From Scandinavium manionii (GTDB taxonomy: Bacteria; Pseudomonadota; Gammaproteobacteria; Enterobacterales; Enterobacteriaceae), in contig NZ_JALIGC010000039.1 in NCBI RefSeq assembly GCF_024764775.1, positions 248,001 to 312,000 of the forward strand: DNA of 64,000 nucleotides, read 5' to 3'. The position numbers were made by a program, and so were the translations under genes. Below the pieces are notes generated by a model. That model had not been told where the DNA came from, ran no database searches, and saw only the letters and a program-made list of their open reading frames with translations. This document shows positions 1-8,539 of the stretch, piece after piece; positions within the stretch are counted from its first letter, which is position 1, and the number at the start of each line of letters is the position of its first letter.

Positions 1-835
1 TCGGGACAAACATCATCATCACAAACTCAGTGCCGGACTGGATCATGCTCAGATAGCCGTACCAGGCGTTGCCCTGTTCTTTGGTGCTAAAAAACGAGAC
101 GAAGTAGCGCGGAAACTGCTGCTCGGCGACAAACATCATCCAGGCCACACCGGCGACATACAGGCTGAACATCCAGAATTTGCGGTTTTTCAGCAGTAAG
201 ATGACATCGCCAAAGACGATTTTGTTGTCAGAGATAACGTTATTACTGCGCAGTTGCTCATCGCCGATTTTCAGGCTGATCAACACCAGCAGCATCAACA
301 CCGAGGTGCCGCTACTGACGAGGAAATTTGCCAGCGGCGTGAGGTTGAACAGTACGCCAGAAAGCGATGCCGCCAGCGCCCAGCCAAGTGATCCCCACAT
401 ACGAATGCGGCCAAATTCGAGGTTATACAAACGGCTGAAGCGGTCTGCATAAGATTCCGATGCCGCCACGCCAGCGTACCAGCCGAGGCTAAGATACAGC
501 GCGCCGATAATAATCCCAACGAGGGTATGGCTCAGCAGTAACGGTTGATAGACGAAGATAAAAAATGGCGCCATCAGCGCAGACACGGCACAGACAAAAT
601 AGAGCAGCCATTTGCTCATGCCGATTTTGTCCATGATGTAGCCGTATACTGGCTTCATGATCACCGCAAACACGCCGTTGATGGCGAAAACGCTGCCGAT
701 GGTGATGCTGTCCAGACCGACTTTCTGGCTTAACCACAGGGCATAAAGCCCAAAACTTGAGGACCAGGTAAAGAAGTAGAGAAAGATAAAGCTGCTCATC
801 TTAATTTGCGCAGTGCGCGAGGTTGTCGCGGTCAT
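1..835 (-). CDS. MFS sugar:proton symporter, oligosaccharide-symporter type (partial)
   Basis: This is the N-terminal 278 codons of a membrane transporter; the C-terminus lies beyond base 1. The start is ATG at 835, with AGGAGA about 5 bases upstream. The translation begins MTATTSRTAQIKMSSFIFLY and continues with long hydrophobic helices. It has the look of the LacY/RafB/CscB oligosaccharide:H+ symporter family (for example FFTWSSSFGLYALWLSQ near the N-terminus and GRMRMWGSLGWALAA, or close to it, in the middle). It starts 16 bp after the DUF2264 gene on the same strand, so the two are probably cotranscribed, and it is the likely importer for the sugar that gene acts on. The substrate cannot be told from sequence. 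The family call is by eye. Confidence 0.8.
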   Translation of the reverse strand, partial: MTATTSRTAQIKMSSFIFLYFFTWSSSFGLYALWLSQKVGLDSITIGSVFAINGVFAVIMKPVYGYIMDKIGMSKWLLYFVCAVSALMAPFFIFVYQPLLLSHTLVGIIIGALYLSLGWYAGVAASESYADRFSRLYNLEFGRIRMWGSLGWALAASLSGVLFNLTPLANFLVSSGTSVLMLLVLISLKIGDEQLRSNNVISDNKIVFGDVILLLKNRKFWMFSLYVAGVAWMMFVAEQQFPRYFVSFFSTKEQGNAWYGYLSMIQSGTEFVMMMFVP

Positions 836-851
836 GATTGTCTCCTCAGTC

Positions 852-2684
852 TCACGGCAGTTCGGTCAGGGGAAAATGCGTTTTCTGCGTGGCCGACGTC
901 AAATGAATAACGCCTTGCACAACACTGACTTCGGGGGCACTGGTGACGCCGAAATCCTGCGGATCTCCGGCCCAGACGGCGCTTATCAGCAAATGCGTAC
1001 CGCGTGATAATTCACCGCGAAGTATCGGCACGGCGGCGCGGTCGGCAAACAGCAGGTTGCTGTTTGGTGGGGTTAATACCACCTCCCCCTGACGGCGTTT
1101 TTTACTCAGACACATAATGGCGCTGGTGTCATGCTCGCCGGTCAGATGGCTGATTCCGGCTTCAAGCTGTTGTTGCGGCAGCGGGCGGGAATTGATGCTG
1201 AAGCCACCTTCGGCGCAGTCCAGTTCGCGGGCAGTTTTCAGCCGGTGAACGCGAACCTGCCAGTCGCCGTGCGCGACCAGCCAGCTGTCGACGGTGACGT
1301 CATTCCATGGCAGCCAGCGGCAGTAAATGTAATTTTCATGCACGCTGACCTGCTGGCATTCGCGGCGTCCACGCCAGTAGTTGTCCTTTTCACTGAGCAA
1401 CAGCATCGAGTCCGGCGAGGCGTGCGCCAGGCCAAAGCGCCCGCGTTCGACGTTAAAGGCATAGCGCGTCGAGTAGGCAAATTTGCAGTACTTTGCTTCG
1501 GTGTTGACGAAATTGTTCCGCTCCAGCTGGCCAGACGTCAGCATCCATAAATGATTCAGTTGGTGGACCAGGATCTGTGCAGCTTTCGGGATGGCGTGCG
1601 GCGTTTGGCGTGGCGGCAGCGGTTCTTCTTTGGCCTGCCAGAAGTCGCTGTTTTCGCCCAACGCCAGTACCAGCACGGTTTTCAGCGCCCAGTACGGCGA
1701 GCCTGGCGCGTTATAGTCTTCGGCCATGATCAGGTTTGGATAGCTGTAGCCGACGCTCAGCACGCCGTCGCGGTCGAACGGCTGCTGTTGTTGCCACCAA
1801 CGCAGATGGCGCAACACCAGGCCTTTAAGAATGCCCGGCGAATACACCTCCAGTCCGGTAAAGGCGGCGGCGCTCCAGAATGCGGCCTGCGCAAAGCGAT
1901 AGGTCAGGCTGCGACCAAACGGAATTGCTGCACCGTCTTCGTCAAAGAAATGGATAAAGTCATCGGCAAAGACGGTGGCGCGTTCGCGCAACGTGGCACA
2001 GCGCTGCGGATCGACCTCTTTCATCAGCCTGGAATAAATCAGGCCGTAGAAGTGGAACCCCATCGAAATGTAGTAATCGCGCGGACGATCCGGGCCGTCG
2101 CTGTACCAGCCGTCGCCAAGCCAGTAATGTTCCATCGCCGCAAAATGGCGCTCAATGACTTCGTGGTTGACGGGCATTCCTGCGTGATGAAAACCGACCT
2201 GCACCAGAATGGGAAAGAAGTGCCAGTTATTGTCAGGAATAGTGGCGGTTTCGCTTTGCTTCAGCCATTGCCACAGATGCTGTTTTTCCTGCTCGTTGAA
2301 GTGCGCCAGCAGCGGCTGATGTGCCAGCGCCAGCAGCAGACCGTAGGCGGCCATTTCCACTACCCGCTGATCGCTATGGCCAATTTCTCCCCAGTATTCC
2401 GGATGCGCCGGATGGGTGCCGTTTTTAATAGCCTGAATGTACAGAGAAAGCTGTTCAGGTTCCTGTCCGCCTGCCAGTAACGGCGTGACGCCCCATAATA
2501 AACGGGAGAACGCTTCCATATTGGCGATGCGCTGGCCGTAATGGGTGGTGAAATTCGCCAGATCCACACCGCTGGCGTTATTTTTAAAAAAGGGGGTGAC
2601 CGCATTCAATATTTCATTCACCCATTGGGTGAGGTCACTGCGCTGTTGTAAAGGATTTTCAAAGGTAATGTGTTCAGGTTGCAC
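852..2684 (-). CDS. DUF2264 domain protein (putative carbohydrate-active enzyme)
   Basis: A 610-residue soluble protein with no evident signal peptide, starting at GTG 2684 behind a strong GGGAGGG ribosome binding site. The N-terminal two thirds is rich in Trp, His and aromatic residues in helical repeats (for example NPLQQRSDLTQWVNEILNAV at the start and DGWYSDGPDRPRDYYISMGF near 194). I recognise this as the DUF2264 family (PF10022), thought to be an alpha/alpha-toroid like glycoside hydrolases and polysaccharide lyases. The C-terminal part is beta-rich. It lies between a sugar symporter and a divergent AraC regulator, so it probably processes an imported oligosaccharide or glycoside in the cytoplasm. 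No catalytic residues can be assigned with confidence and the substrate is unknown. Confidence 0.75.
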   Translation of the reverse strand: MQPEHITFENPLQQRSDLTQWVNEILNAVTPFFKNNASGVDLANFTTHYGQRIANMEAFSRLLWGVTPLLAGGQEPEQLSLYIQAIKNGTHPAHPEYWGEIGHSDQRVVEMAAYGLLLALAHQPLLAHFNEQEKQHLWQWLKQSETATIPDNNWHFFPILVQVGFHHAGMPVNHEVIERHFAAMEHYWLGDGWYSDGPDRPRDYYISMGFHFYGLIYSRLMKEVDPQRCATLRERATVFADDFIHFFDEDGAAIPFGRSLTYRFAQAAFWSAAAFTGLEVYSPGILKGLVLRHLRWWQQQQPFDRDGVLSVGYSYPNLIMAEDYNAPGSPYWALKTVLVLALGENSDFWQAKEEPLPPRQTPHAIPKAAQILVHQLNHLWMLTSGQLERNNFVNTEAKYCKFAYSTRYAFNVERGRFGLAHASPDSMLLLSEKDNYWRGRRECQQVSVHENYIYCRWLPWNDVTVDSWLVAHGDWQVRVHRLKTARELDCAEGGFSINSRPLPQQQLEAGISHLTGEHDTSAIMCLSKKRRQGEVVLTPPNSNLLFADRAAVPILRGELSRGTHLLISAVWAGDPQDFGVTSAPEVSVVQGVIHLTSATQKTHFPLTELP

Positions 2685-2801
2685 GAGGCCCTCCCGTCAG
2701 ACACGAGAAAATTAAACATTATTGTTATTGGACTTTTACCGCGACCGAATCAGTCGGCGAAACCAAGCCTAGCCGCTTTTCTTTCAATGGCTGAGTGAGC
2801 A

Positions 2802-2819
2802 GGTTCACAAAAATGAACC
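2802..2819. promoter_or_regulatory. Inverted repeat in the divergent promoter region (candidate AraC-type operator)
   Basis: GGTTCA (2802-2807) and TGAACC (2814-2819) form a perfect 6-bp inverted repeat with a 6-bp A-rich spacer. It lies in the 227-bp gap between the divergent DUF2264 and AraC-family genes. A shorter dyad, CCGA-N5-TCGG, is at 2745-2757. An operator for the adjacent regulator is inferred from position only. Confidence 0.35.
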
Positions 2820-2911
2820 GCTATTTTAAATTCGCTGGATTTTCCCCACTGAGAGGGCAATAAATTGCAAACCGTAGGCTAAAAATTTAATTTTGTTGTC
2901 ATGGTGACGGA

Positions 2912-3769
2912 ATGAGCGATGTACAGTTACTGGAAAGAATAACCTTAGAAAAGCAGGCGATTTCTTTTAACCGGATGTGGGGATCCAGCGCGGTCTATTA
3001 TCACTGGCATCAGTGCGTTGAGTTTCTCTATATTTCACAAGGCTATGGCATTGTGGTGGTGGATAATCAGCACTATACCGCACGCCCCGGCAGGCTGTTT
3101 ATCTTCCCACCGTTTCGCCTGCACAAAGTACATGTCGATGATAGCGATAATAACCATTACCACCGTTCCGCCATGCATATCGAGCAGTCAGCGGTAGAGA
3201 GCAATCTGCAACAGTTTCCACGCTTTCAGGCGCAGTTTTCCCGCCTGGCCGCCAGCAACGCGCCAGCTCAGGCCTACGATCTCAGCGAGCATGCCGAATA
3301 TATGGAAACCGTTCTGGCGCAGTTTGCGGCACTTGCGTCCAGAGAGCATTATCCGGCAGATGAAGTGGCTTTTTTGGTGATGCAGATAATGTCGCTCCTG
3401 CCCGCGTTACCACAGGCCAGCACACCGCAGCAGCAAACCGCGTCGGCGCAAATCATGCAGTGGCTGGAAGCGCATTACGGCGAGAAGTTTTCGCTGGAGG
3501 ATTTGGCGCGGGCTATTGGGCTTTCCCGCAGCTATACGTCACGCATTTTCCGCCAACAGACAGGCGGAAGTATTCACGAGTATTTGCTCACCCGGCGGCT
3601 GAAGCGCAGCTGTGATTTGCTGCGCACCAGTGAAATGAGCGTCGATGCGATTGCGGCGAAAGTTGGCTTTCAGGAGGTGACCTACTTCATCACCTGCTTT
3701 AAACGGATGATGCATCAGACGCCGTTGCAGTATCGCAAACAGGCGCAGCAGCGCATTAATCTGCTTTGA
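2912..3769 (+). CDS. AraC-family transcriptional regulator
   Basis: A 285-residue regulator. Residues about 15-100 form an AraC-type cupin sensor (HWHQCVEFLYISQGYGIVVV, then RPGRLFIFPPFRLHKV). Residues about 185-283 carry the two helix-turn-helix motifs (FSLEDLARAIGLSRSYTSRI and MSVDAIAAKVGFQEVTYFIT). The start is the ATG at 2912 after GGTGACGG. The gene is divergent from the DUF2264-symporter pair and is probably its sugar-responsive activator. The last 14 bp overlap the end of mnmC on the opposite strand. The inducer cannot be predicted. Confidence 0.88.
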   Translation: MSDVQLLERITLEKQAISFNRMWGSSAVYYHWHQCVEFLYISQGYGIVVVDNQHYTARPGRLFIFPPFRLHKVHVDDSDNNHYHRSAMHIEQSAVESNLQQFPRFQAQFSRLAASNAPAQAYDLSEHAEYMETVLAQFAALASREHYPADEVAFLVMQIMSLLPALPQASTPQQQTASAQIMQWLEAHYGEKFSLEDLARAIGLSRSYTSRIFRQQTGGSIHEYLLTRRLKRSCDLLRTSEMSVDAIAAKVGFQEVTYFITCFKRMMHQTPLQYRKQAQQRINLL

Positions 3770-5765
3770 TAACCGCTTTGCCTTTCAGCAGTTTACGCAC
3801 CCACAGCCGGTTCGGATTCAGCGCTGCCAGGGTTCTGGCATCCAGTGGTAATGGTTCGTCACTCATCTGTGAAGCCAAAATTTCTGCCGCCAGCGGGGCA
3901 GAGCACAGGCCACGTGAACCCAGGCCGCCGAGCATGAACAGGTTGTTGTGAACAGGCGCTGATTGGGCATTGTCGCGCTTTTCAGCCAGCGTGGCGTAGG
4001 TGTCCAGCGTTTGCGGATAATCTGGCACGTTGCCCATCATCGGTAAATGATCGCGTGTGGCGCAGCGCACGCCACAGCGGGCTTCACCGTCGCTGACGTC
4101 GACTTCCTGTGCCCACGTAGCATCCGGGAAACAGTCGAGCAAACGCTGCCGATTATGCTGCTGATCGTCCTCGCTGTAGGCCATTTCCGTTTGCCCGCGA
4201 TGGTAGCTGGCACCGATGCAATGCTGCTGGTTGTGCGGATTTTGCGGCGTGAGATAGCCGTCGTAACACAGCACCTGACGTAACTTCGCCAGCTCCGGCG
4301 TGGTCGGAATATGGCTGACCTGACCGCCCACCGCAGATACCGGCAGCTCCGCCGTTTGCGAGAACTGATTAATCTGATGACCGTTGGCGAGCACCACGCT
4401 GGCGTGATGTTGTGTTTCGCTGTTTGCAAAGTGCAGCGCCCAGCCGCTGGCCTGCGCGTCGAGGGTTTCACAACGATGATTCCAGAGAACGTTCAGTCCA
4501 TTCTGACAGGCCAGTTCGATAACCGCCGCCGTGAGCTGTGCCGGACACAGCCAGCCGCCGAGCGGGTACTGAATGCCCGCACAGCCCGTTTCGACACCAA
4601 GCGTGCGCTGCACTTCGGCCGCATCCACTTCAACAGCAATTTCTGGTGGCAGCGCCAGCTTCAGCATCTGAGCAATTTTGTGACTGCTTTTTTCATCCCA
4701 GCCAAGCTGCGTCACGCCGCACCAGTCATGATCAAAAGCAACGGGCAGGGAGTCGTACAGACGGCGCGCAAAGGTAAACGCCGCCGGGAAGAAGGTTTCC
4801 ATCGCCGGATCGTGGGCGCTCAGCAGCGGGTAGAGCGCGCCCTGGCGGTTGCCGGAGGCACCCTGTGCCGGAGCGTCATCTTCGCAATACAGTGTCACCT
4901 GCCAGCCGCGGCGCAGCAGCGCCAGAGACAGCAGTGCACTGGCAATACCGCCGCCGATAATCGCCGTTTCTCGGGTTTCACTTCCGGAGCGGGCAAACCA
5001 CGGCGCGGTGGCAGTTGCTGGTTGCGAATCATCCCGATACCCGGTCAGCATTTCTCGCTTGCGCCCAAAGCCTTTGCTCTTTTTCATGCAAAAACCGGCG
5101 TCGTTTAAGCCGCGACGCACAAAGCCCGCTGAGGTAAACGTCGCCACCGTGGCGCCGGGACGCGCCAGTTTTGCCATCGCGTTAAACAGCGTTGGCGTCC
5201 ACATATCCGGGTTTTTGGCGGGCGCAAAACCGTCAAGGAACCACGCATCGACCTGCTGATTCAGGGAGTCATCCAGCGTGTCGACCAGTTCATTAATGTC
5301 GCCAAACCACAGATCCAGCGTGACCTTACCTTCATCCAGCACTAAGCGGTGACAGCCAGAAAAGGGCAGGGGCCATTGCGCCTGTAACTGCGCGGCAAAA
5401 TCAGCCAGTTCAGGCCAGTGTTGATGAGCAAGTTTCAGGTCGTTCAGACGCAGCGGGAATTTTTCGAAACTGATGAAATGTAATCTTTGTAGCGTAGCGT
5501 CAGGCTGCGAGCCGCGAAAAATCTTAAATGCCTGCCAGAGAGTGAGGAAATTCAATCCGGTACCAAATCCACTCTCGGCAACCACCAGGTGGGAACGATC
5601 GTGAGACGTAAAGCGCTCCGTTAGTCGGTTTCCCCCAAGAAAAACGTATCGGGTCTCTTCCAGTCCGTTATCATTAGAAAAGTAGACGTCATCAAAATCT
5701 CGGGAAACAGGTGTACCCTCACTGTTAAATTCGAGGTTGGCAGGTTGTATGGCGTTTTGTTTCAC
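3756..5765 (-). CDS. mnmC: Bifunctional tRNA 5-methylaminomethyl-2-thiouridine biosynthesis protein MnmC
   Basis: MnmC makes the last two steps of mnm5s2U at the wobble base of tRNAs for Lys, Glu, Gln and others. Residues about 1-250 are the SAM-dependent methyltransferase domain (AESGFGTGLNF at 63-73, DAWFLDGFAPAKNP near 173). From about 265 onward is the FAD-dependent oxidoreductase domain (ETAIIGGGIASALLSLAL). I place the start at GTG 5765 (KQNAIQPANLEFN follows), giving 669 residues, close to the E. coli protein. The reading frame stays open upstream to 6026, but that would run over the fabB promoter and start codon. The gene is divergent from fabB and overlaps the AraC gene tail to tail by 14 bp. 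Confidence 0.96.
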   Translation of the reverse strand: MKQNAIQPANLEFNSEGTPVSRDFDDVYFSNDNGLEETRYVFLGGNRLTERFTSHDRSHLVVAESGFGTGLNFLTLWQAFKIFRGSQPDATLQRLHFISFEKFPLRLNDLKLAHQHWPELADFAAQLQAQWPLPFSGCHRLVLDEGKVTLDLWFGDINELVDTLDDSLNQQVDAWFLDGFAPAKNPDMWTPTLFNAMAKLARPGATVATFTSAGFVRRGLNDAGFCMKKSKGFGRKREMLTGYRDDSQPATATAPWFARSGSETRETAIIGGGIASALLSLALLRRGWQVTLYCEDDAPAQGASGNRQGALYPLLSAHDPAMETFFPAAFTFARRLYDSLPVAFDHDWCGVTQLGWDEKSSHKIAQMLKLALPPEIAVEVDAAEVQRTLGVETGCAGIQYPLGGWLCPAQLTAAVIELACQNGLNVLWNHRCETLDAQASGWALHFANSETQHHASVVLANGHQINQFSQTAELPVSAVGGQVSHIPTTPELAKLRQVLCYDGYLTPQNPHNQQHCIGASYHRGQTEMAYSEDDQQHNRQRLLDCFPDATWAQEVDVSDGEARCGVRCATRDHLPMMGNVPDYPQTLDTYATLAEKRDNAQSAPVHNNLFMLGGLGSRGLCSAPLAAEILASQMSDEPLPLDARTLAALNPNRLWVRKLLKGKAVIKAD

Positions 5766-5840
5766 GTAAGTTACTCGCAGTGCAAGGCGTCCGGCGATCT
5801 TAGCGATGTGTGCCGGGTGGCGCAAATTTATACTTAATTT

Positions 5841-5857
5841 GTCTGATCGGACTTGTT
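5841..5857 (+). promoter_or_regulatory. FadR-like site in the fabB promoter
   Basis: GTCTGATCGGACTTGTT matches the FadR consensus AACTGGTCNGACCTGTT at about 12 of the 16 specified positions, including CTG, TC, GAC and TGTT. It lies about 70-85 bp upstream of fabB, next to the FabR palindrome, as in E. coli where FadR activates fabB. The site was identified by eye. Confidence 0.75.
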
Positions 5858-5858
5858 C

Positions 5859-5876
5859 AGCGTACAAGTGTACGCT
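5859..5876. promoter_or_regulatory. FabR operator upstream of fabB
   Basis: AGCGTACAAGTGTACGCT is a perfect 18-bp palindrome and matches the FabR operator known at fabA and fabB in E. coli, where FabR represses in response to unsaturated acyl thioesters. It begins one base after the FadR-like site. The two therefore give opposed control of unsaturated fatty acid synthesis. Confidence 0.85.
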
Positions 5877-5925
5877 ATTGTGCCACTCGAAACTTAAAAT
5901 AGTATATGACTTACAGAGGTATTGA

Positions 5926-7143
5926 ATGAAACGTGCAGTGATTACTGGCCTGGGCATCGTTTCCAGCATCGGTAACAACCAGCAGGAAGTCCTGGAATCT
6001 CTGCGTGAAGGACGCTCGGGGATCACTTTCTCTCAAGAATTCAAAGATTCTGGTATGCGTAGCCACGTGTGGGGTAACGTCAAACTGGACACCACGGGTC
6101 TTATCGACCGCAAAGTGGTCCGTTTCATGAACGATGCCTCTATCTATGCTTACCTCTCAATGCAGCAGGCTGTTGAAGATGCTGGATTGAAAGAAGATGT
6201 TTATCAGAACAACCCACGCGTGGGCCTGATTGCAGGTTCCGGTGGTTCTTCTAAATCTCAGGTCTTCGGCGCAGACGCAATGCGTAGCCCGCGTGGCCTG
6301 AAAGCGGTCGGTCCTTACGTTGTGACCAAAGCGATGGCTTCTGCGGTTTCCGCGTGCCTCGCCACCCCATTCAAAATTCACGGTGTGAACTACTCAATCA
6401 GCTCCGCTTGTGCGACTTCCGCACACTGCATCGGCAGTGCGGTTGAGCAAATTCAGCTGGGCAAACAGGACATAGTATTTGCTGGCGGCGGTGAAGAGCT
6501 GTGCTGGGAAATGGCCTGTGAGTTCGATGCGATGGGCGCACTGTCCACCAAATACAATGAAAGCCCTGACAAAGCCTCCCGTACCTATGATGCGAGCCGT
6601 GACGGTTTCGTTATCGCAGGCGGCGGCGGTATGGTTGTGGTTGAAGAACTGGAACACGCTCTGGCGCGTGGCGCACATATCTACGCAGAAGTGGTTGGTT
6701 ACGGCGCAACCTCTGATGGCGCAGACATGGTTGCTCCGTCTGGCGAAGGCGCAGTACGCTGCATGAAGCTGGCGATGGACGGTGTTGATTCTCCAATCGA
6801 CTATCTGAACTCCCACGGTACGTCTACGCCAGTTGGCGACGTGAAAGAACTGGGCGCAATCCGTGAAGTCTTCGGTGACAACACGCCAGCGATTTCTGCG
6901 ACCAAAGCGATGACCGGTCACTCTCTGGGTGCCGCAGGCGTTCAGGAAGCAATCTACTCCCTGCTGATGCTGGAACACGGCTTCGTTGCCCCAAGCATCA
7001 ACATCGACGAGATGGACGAAAAGGCTGAAGGCCTGAACATCGTGACTCAGCCGACAGAGCGTCAGCTGAACACCGTGATGTCCAACAGCTTTGGCTTCGG
7101 TGGCACCAATGCCACTCTGGTTATGCGTAAGCTGAAAGCGTAA
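5926..7143 (+). CDS. fabB: Beta-ketoacyl-ACP synthase I
   Basis: FabB condenses malonyl-ACP with acyl-ACP in type II fatty acid synthesis and is needed for unsaturated chains. The 405-residue thiolase-fold protein has the nucleophilic Cys in SISSACATSAHCIG (Cys162) and the two catalytic His residues in NSHGTSTPVGD and KAMTGHSLGAAG. The C-terminal NSFGFGGTNATLV motif is also present. The ATG at 5926 follows AGAGGT. The gene is transcribed alone, from a promoter carrying FadR and FabR sites, and ends at a good terminator. Codon use is strongly biased, as expected for a highly expressed gene. Confidence 0.99.
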   Translation: MKRAVITGLGIVSSIGNNQQEVLESLREGRSGITFSQEFKDSGMRSHVWGNVKLDTTGLIDRKVVRFMNDASIYAYLSMQQAVEDAGLKEDVYQNNPRVGLIAGSGGSSKSQVFGADAMRSPRGLKAVGPYVVTKAMASAVSACLATPFKIHGVNYSISSACATSAHCIGSAVEQIQLGKQDIVFAGGGEELCWEMACEFDAMGALSTKYNESPDKASRTYDASRDGFVIAGGGGMVVVEELEHALARGAHIYAEVVGYGATSDGADMVAPSGEGAVRCMKLAMDGVDSPIDYLNSHGTSTPVGDVKELGAIREVFGDNTPAISATKAMTGHSLGAAGVQEAIYSLLMLEHGFVAPSINIDEMDEKAEGLNIVTQPTERQLNTVMSNSFGFGGTNATLVMRKLKA

Positions 7144-7162
7144 TTACTACGCCAGATGAATG

Positions 7163-7187
7163 AAAGGAGCCGAAAGGCTCCTTTTTT
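7163..7187 (+). terminator. Rho-independent terminator after fabB
   Basis: AAAGGAGCC-GAAA-GGCTCCTTT forms a 9-bp stem with a GAAA tetraloop and then continues as a T tract. It starts 20 bp after the fabB stop codon. Confidence 0.93.
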
Positions 7188-7360
7188 ACGCCTGTGATTC
7201 AGCATTGACAGTCACTGCGATTCGCAGGCAAACTTCAGCCCTAACATTGTCATCGCGATAATGCGTAAGCGTTTAACGTCATCCAACGCACCTTAATCCT
7301 GATGTTCAGGTAGAGGGGGCGTGGCATTTCCCCGCCTTACTCTGCGTTATGGAGTAATGC

Positions 7361-8539
7361 ATGTCTGCAGTAACAAAATCTGTAAAATCCTCTTCAGCGA
7401 ATATTTCGCTGTTTCGCATCGCCTTTGCGGTATTCCTCACCTATATGACCGTGGGCCTGCCTTTACCGGTTATTCCACTGTTTGTGCATAACGAACTCGG
7501 CTACGGCAACATGATGGTCGGTTTTGCCGTCGGTATTCAATTCCTTGCCACCGTGTTAACGCGCGGCTATGCCGGGCGACTGGCAGATCAGCGCGGGGCT
7601 AAACGCTCAGCGTTGCAGGGAATGTTCGCCTGTGGTCTGGCGGGCGGAGCATGGCTGCTGGCGGCCCTGCTACCGATTAGCGCTGAAGGTAAGTTTGCAC
7701 TGCTGGTCGTTGGGCGTCTGATCCTCGGTTTTGGTGAAAGCCAACTGCTGACCGGGACGCTGACCTGGGGCATGGGACTGGTGGGGCCAACGCGTTCCGG
7801 CAAAGTGATGTCATGGAACGGGATGGCGATTTACGGCGCGCTGGCGGCCGGCGCACCGCTGGGCTTACTCATTCACAGCCATTTCGGCTATGCCGCACTG
7901 GCGGGTACCACCATGGTGCTGCCGCTGCTGGCCTGGGCGTTTAACGGCTCGGTGCGGAAAGTCCCTGCTCATGCCGGTGAGCGTCCGTCGCTGTGGAGCG
8001 TGGTCGGTCTTATCTGGAAGCCGGGTATGGGGCTGGCCTTACAGGGCGTGGGCTTTGCGGTGATCGGCACCTTTATTTCGCTCTATTTTATGAGTCACGG
8101 CTGGGCAATGGCGGGCTTTACGCTGACCGCTTTTGGCGGCGCGTTCGTGCTGATGCGCATTCTGTTTGGCTGGATGCCGGACCGTTTCGGCGGAGTGAAA
8201 GTGGCGACGGTTTCACTGCTGGTGGAAACCGTGGGTCTGCTCCTGCTGTGGCAGGCGCCAAATGCCTGGGTTGCGCTGGCGGGTGCGGCATTAACCGGGG
8301 CCGGTTGTTCGCTTATCTTCCCGGCGCTTGGCGTTGAGGTGGTTAAGCGTGTACCGCAGCAGGTGCGCGGTACGGCGCTTGGCGGCTATGCTGCTTTCCA
8401 GGATATCTCATACGGCGTTACCGGGCCGCTCGCTGGGCTGCTTGCGACCTCGTTTGGTTACTCGTCGGTGTTCCTGGCTGGCGCGATTTCCGCAGTCGTC
8501 GGGATTGTGGTCACCCTGGTGTCGTTTCGTCGGGCTTAG
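7361..8539 (+). CDS. yfcJ: MFS transporter YfcJ (YhhS-like efflux family)
   Basis: A 392-residue inner-membrane major facilitator. The first helix region (FRIAFAVFLTYMTVGLPLPV) is followed by the loop 2-3 signature-like GYAGRLADQRGAKRSALQGM and by GESQLLTGTLTWG in the middle. It matches E. coli YfcJ closely over its whole length. YfcJ belongs to a set of putative drug or metabolite exporters and its natural substrate is not established. ATG 7361 follows ATGGAGTA. The stop overlaps the stop of flk on the other strand by 4 bp. The 217-bp region upstream holds the fabB terminator and otherwise no clear gene. Confidence 0.93.
   Translation: MSAVTKSVKSSSANISLFRIAFAVFLTYMTVGLPLPVIPLFVHNELGYGNMMVGFAVGIQFLATVLTRGYAGRLADQRGAKRSALQGMFACGLAGGAWLLAALLPISAEGKFALLVVGRLILGFGESQLLTGTLTWGMGLVGPTRSGKVMSWNGMAIYGALAAGAPLGLLIHSHFGYAALAGTTMVLPLLAWAFNGSVRKVPAHAGERPSLWSVVGLIWKPGMGLALQGVGFAVIGTFISLYFMSHGWAMAGFTLTAFGGAFVLMRILFGWMPDRFGGVKVATVSLLVETVGLLLLWQAPNAWVALAGAALTGAGCSLIFPALGVEVVKRVPQQVRGTALGGYAAFQDISYGVTGPLAGLLATSFGYSSVFLAGAISAVVGIVVTLVSFRRA

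Noticed and set aside
5766..6026. N-terminal extension of mnmC to 6026
   Set aside because: It would run through the fabB start and the FadR/FabR sites; the family N-terminus begins at the GTG at 5765.
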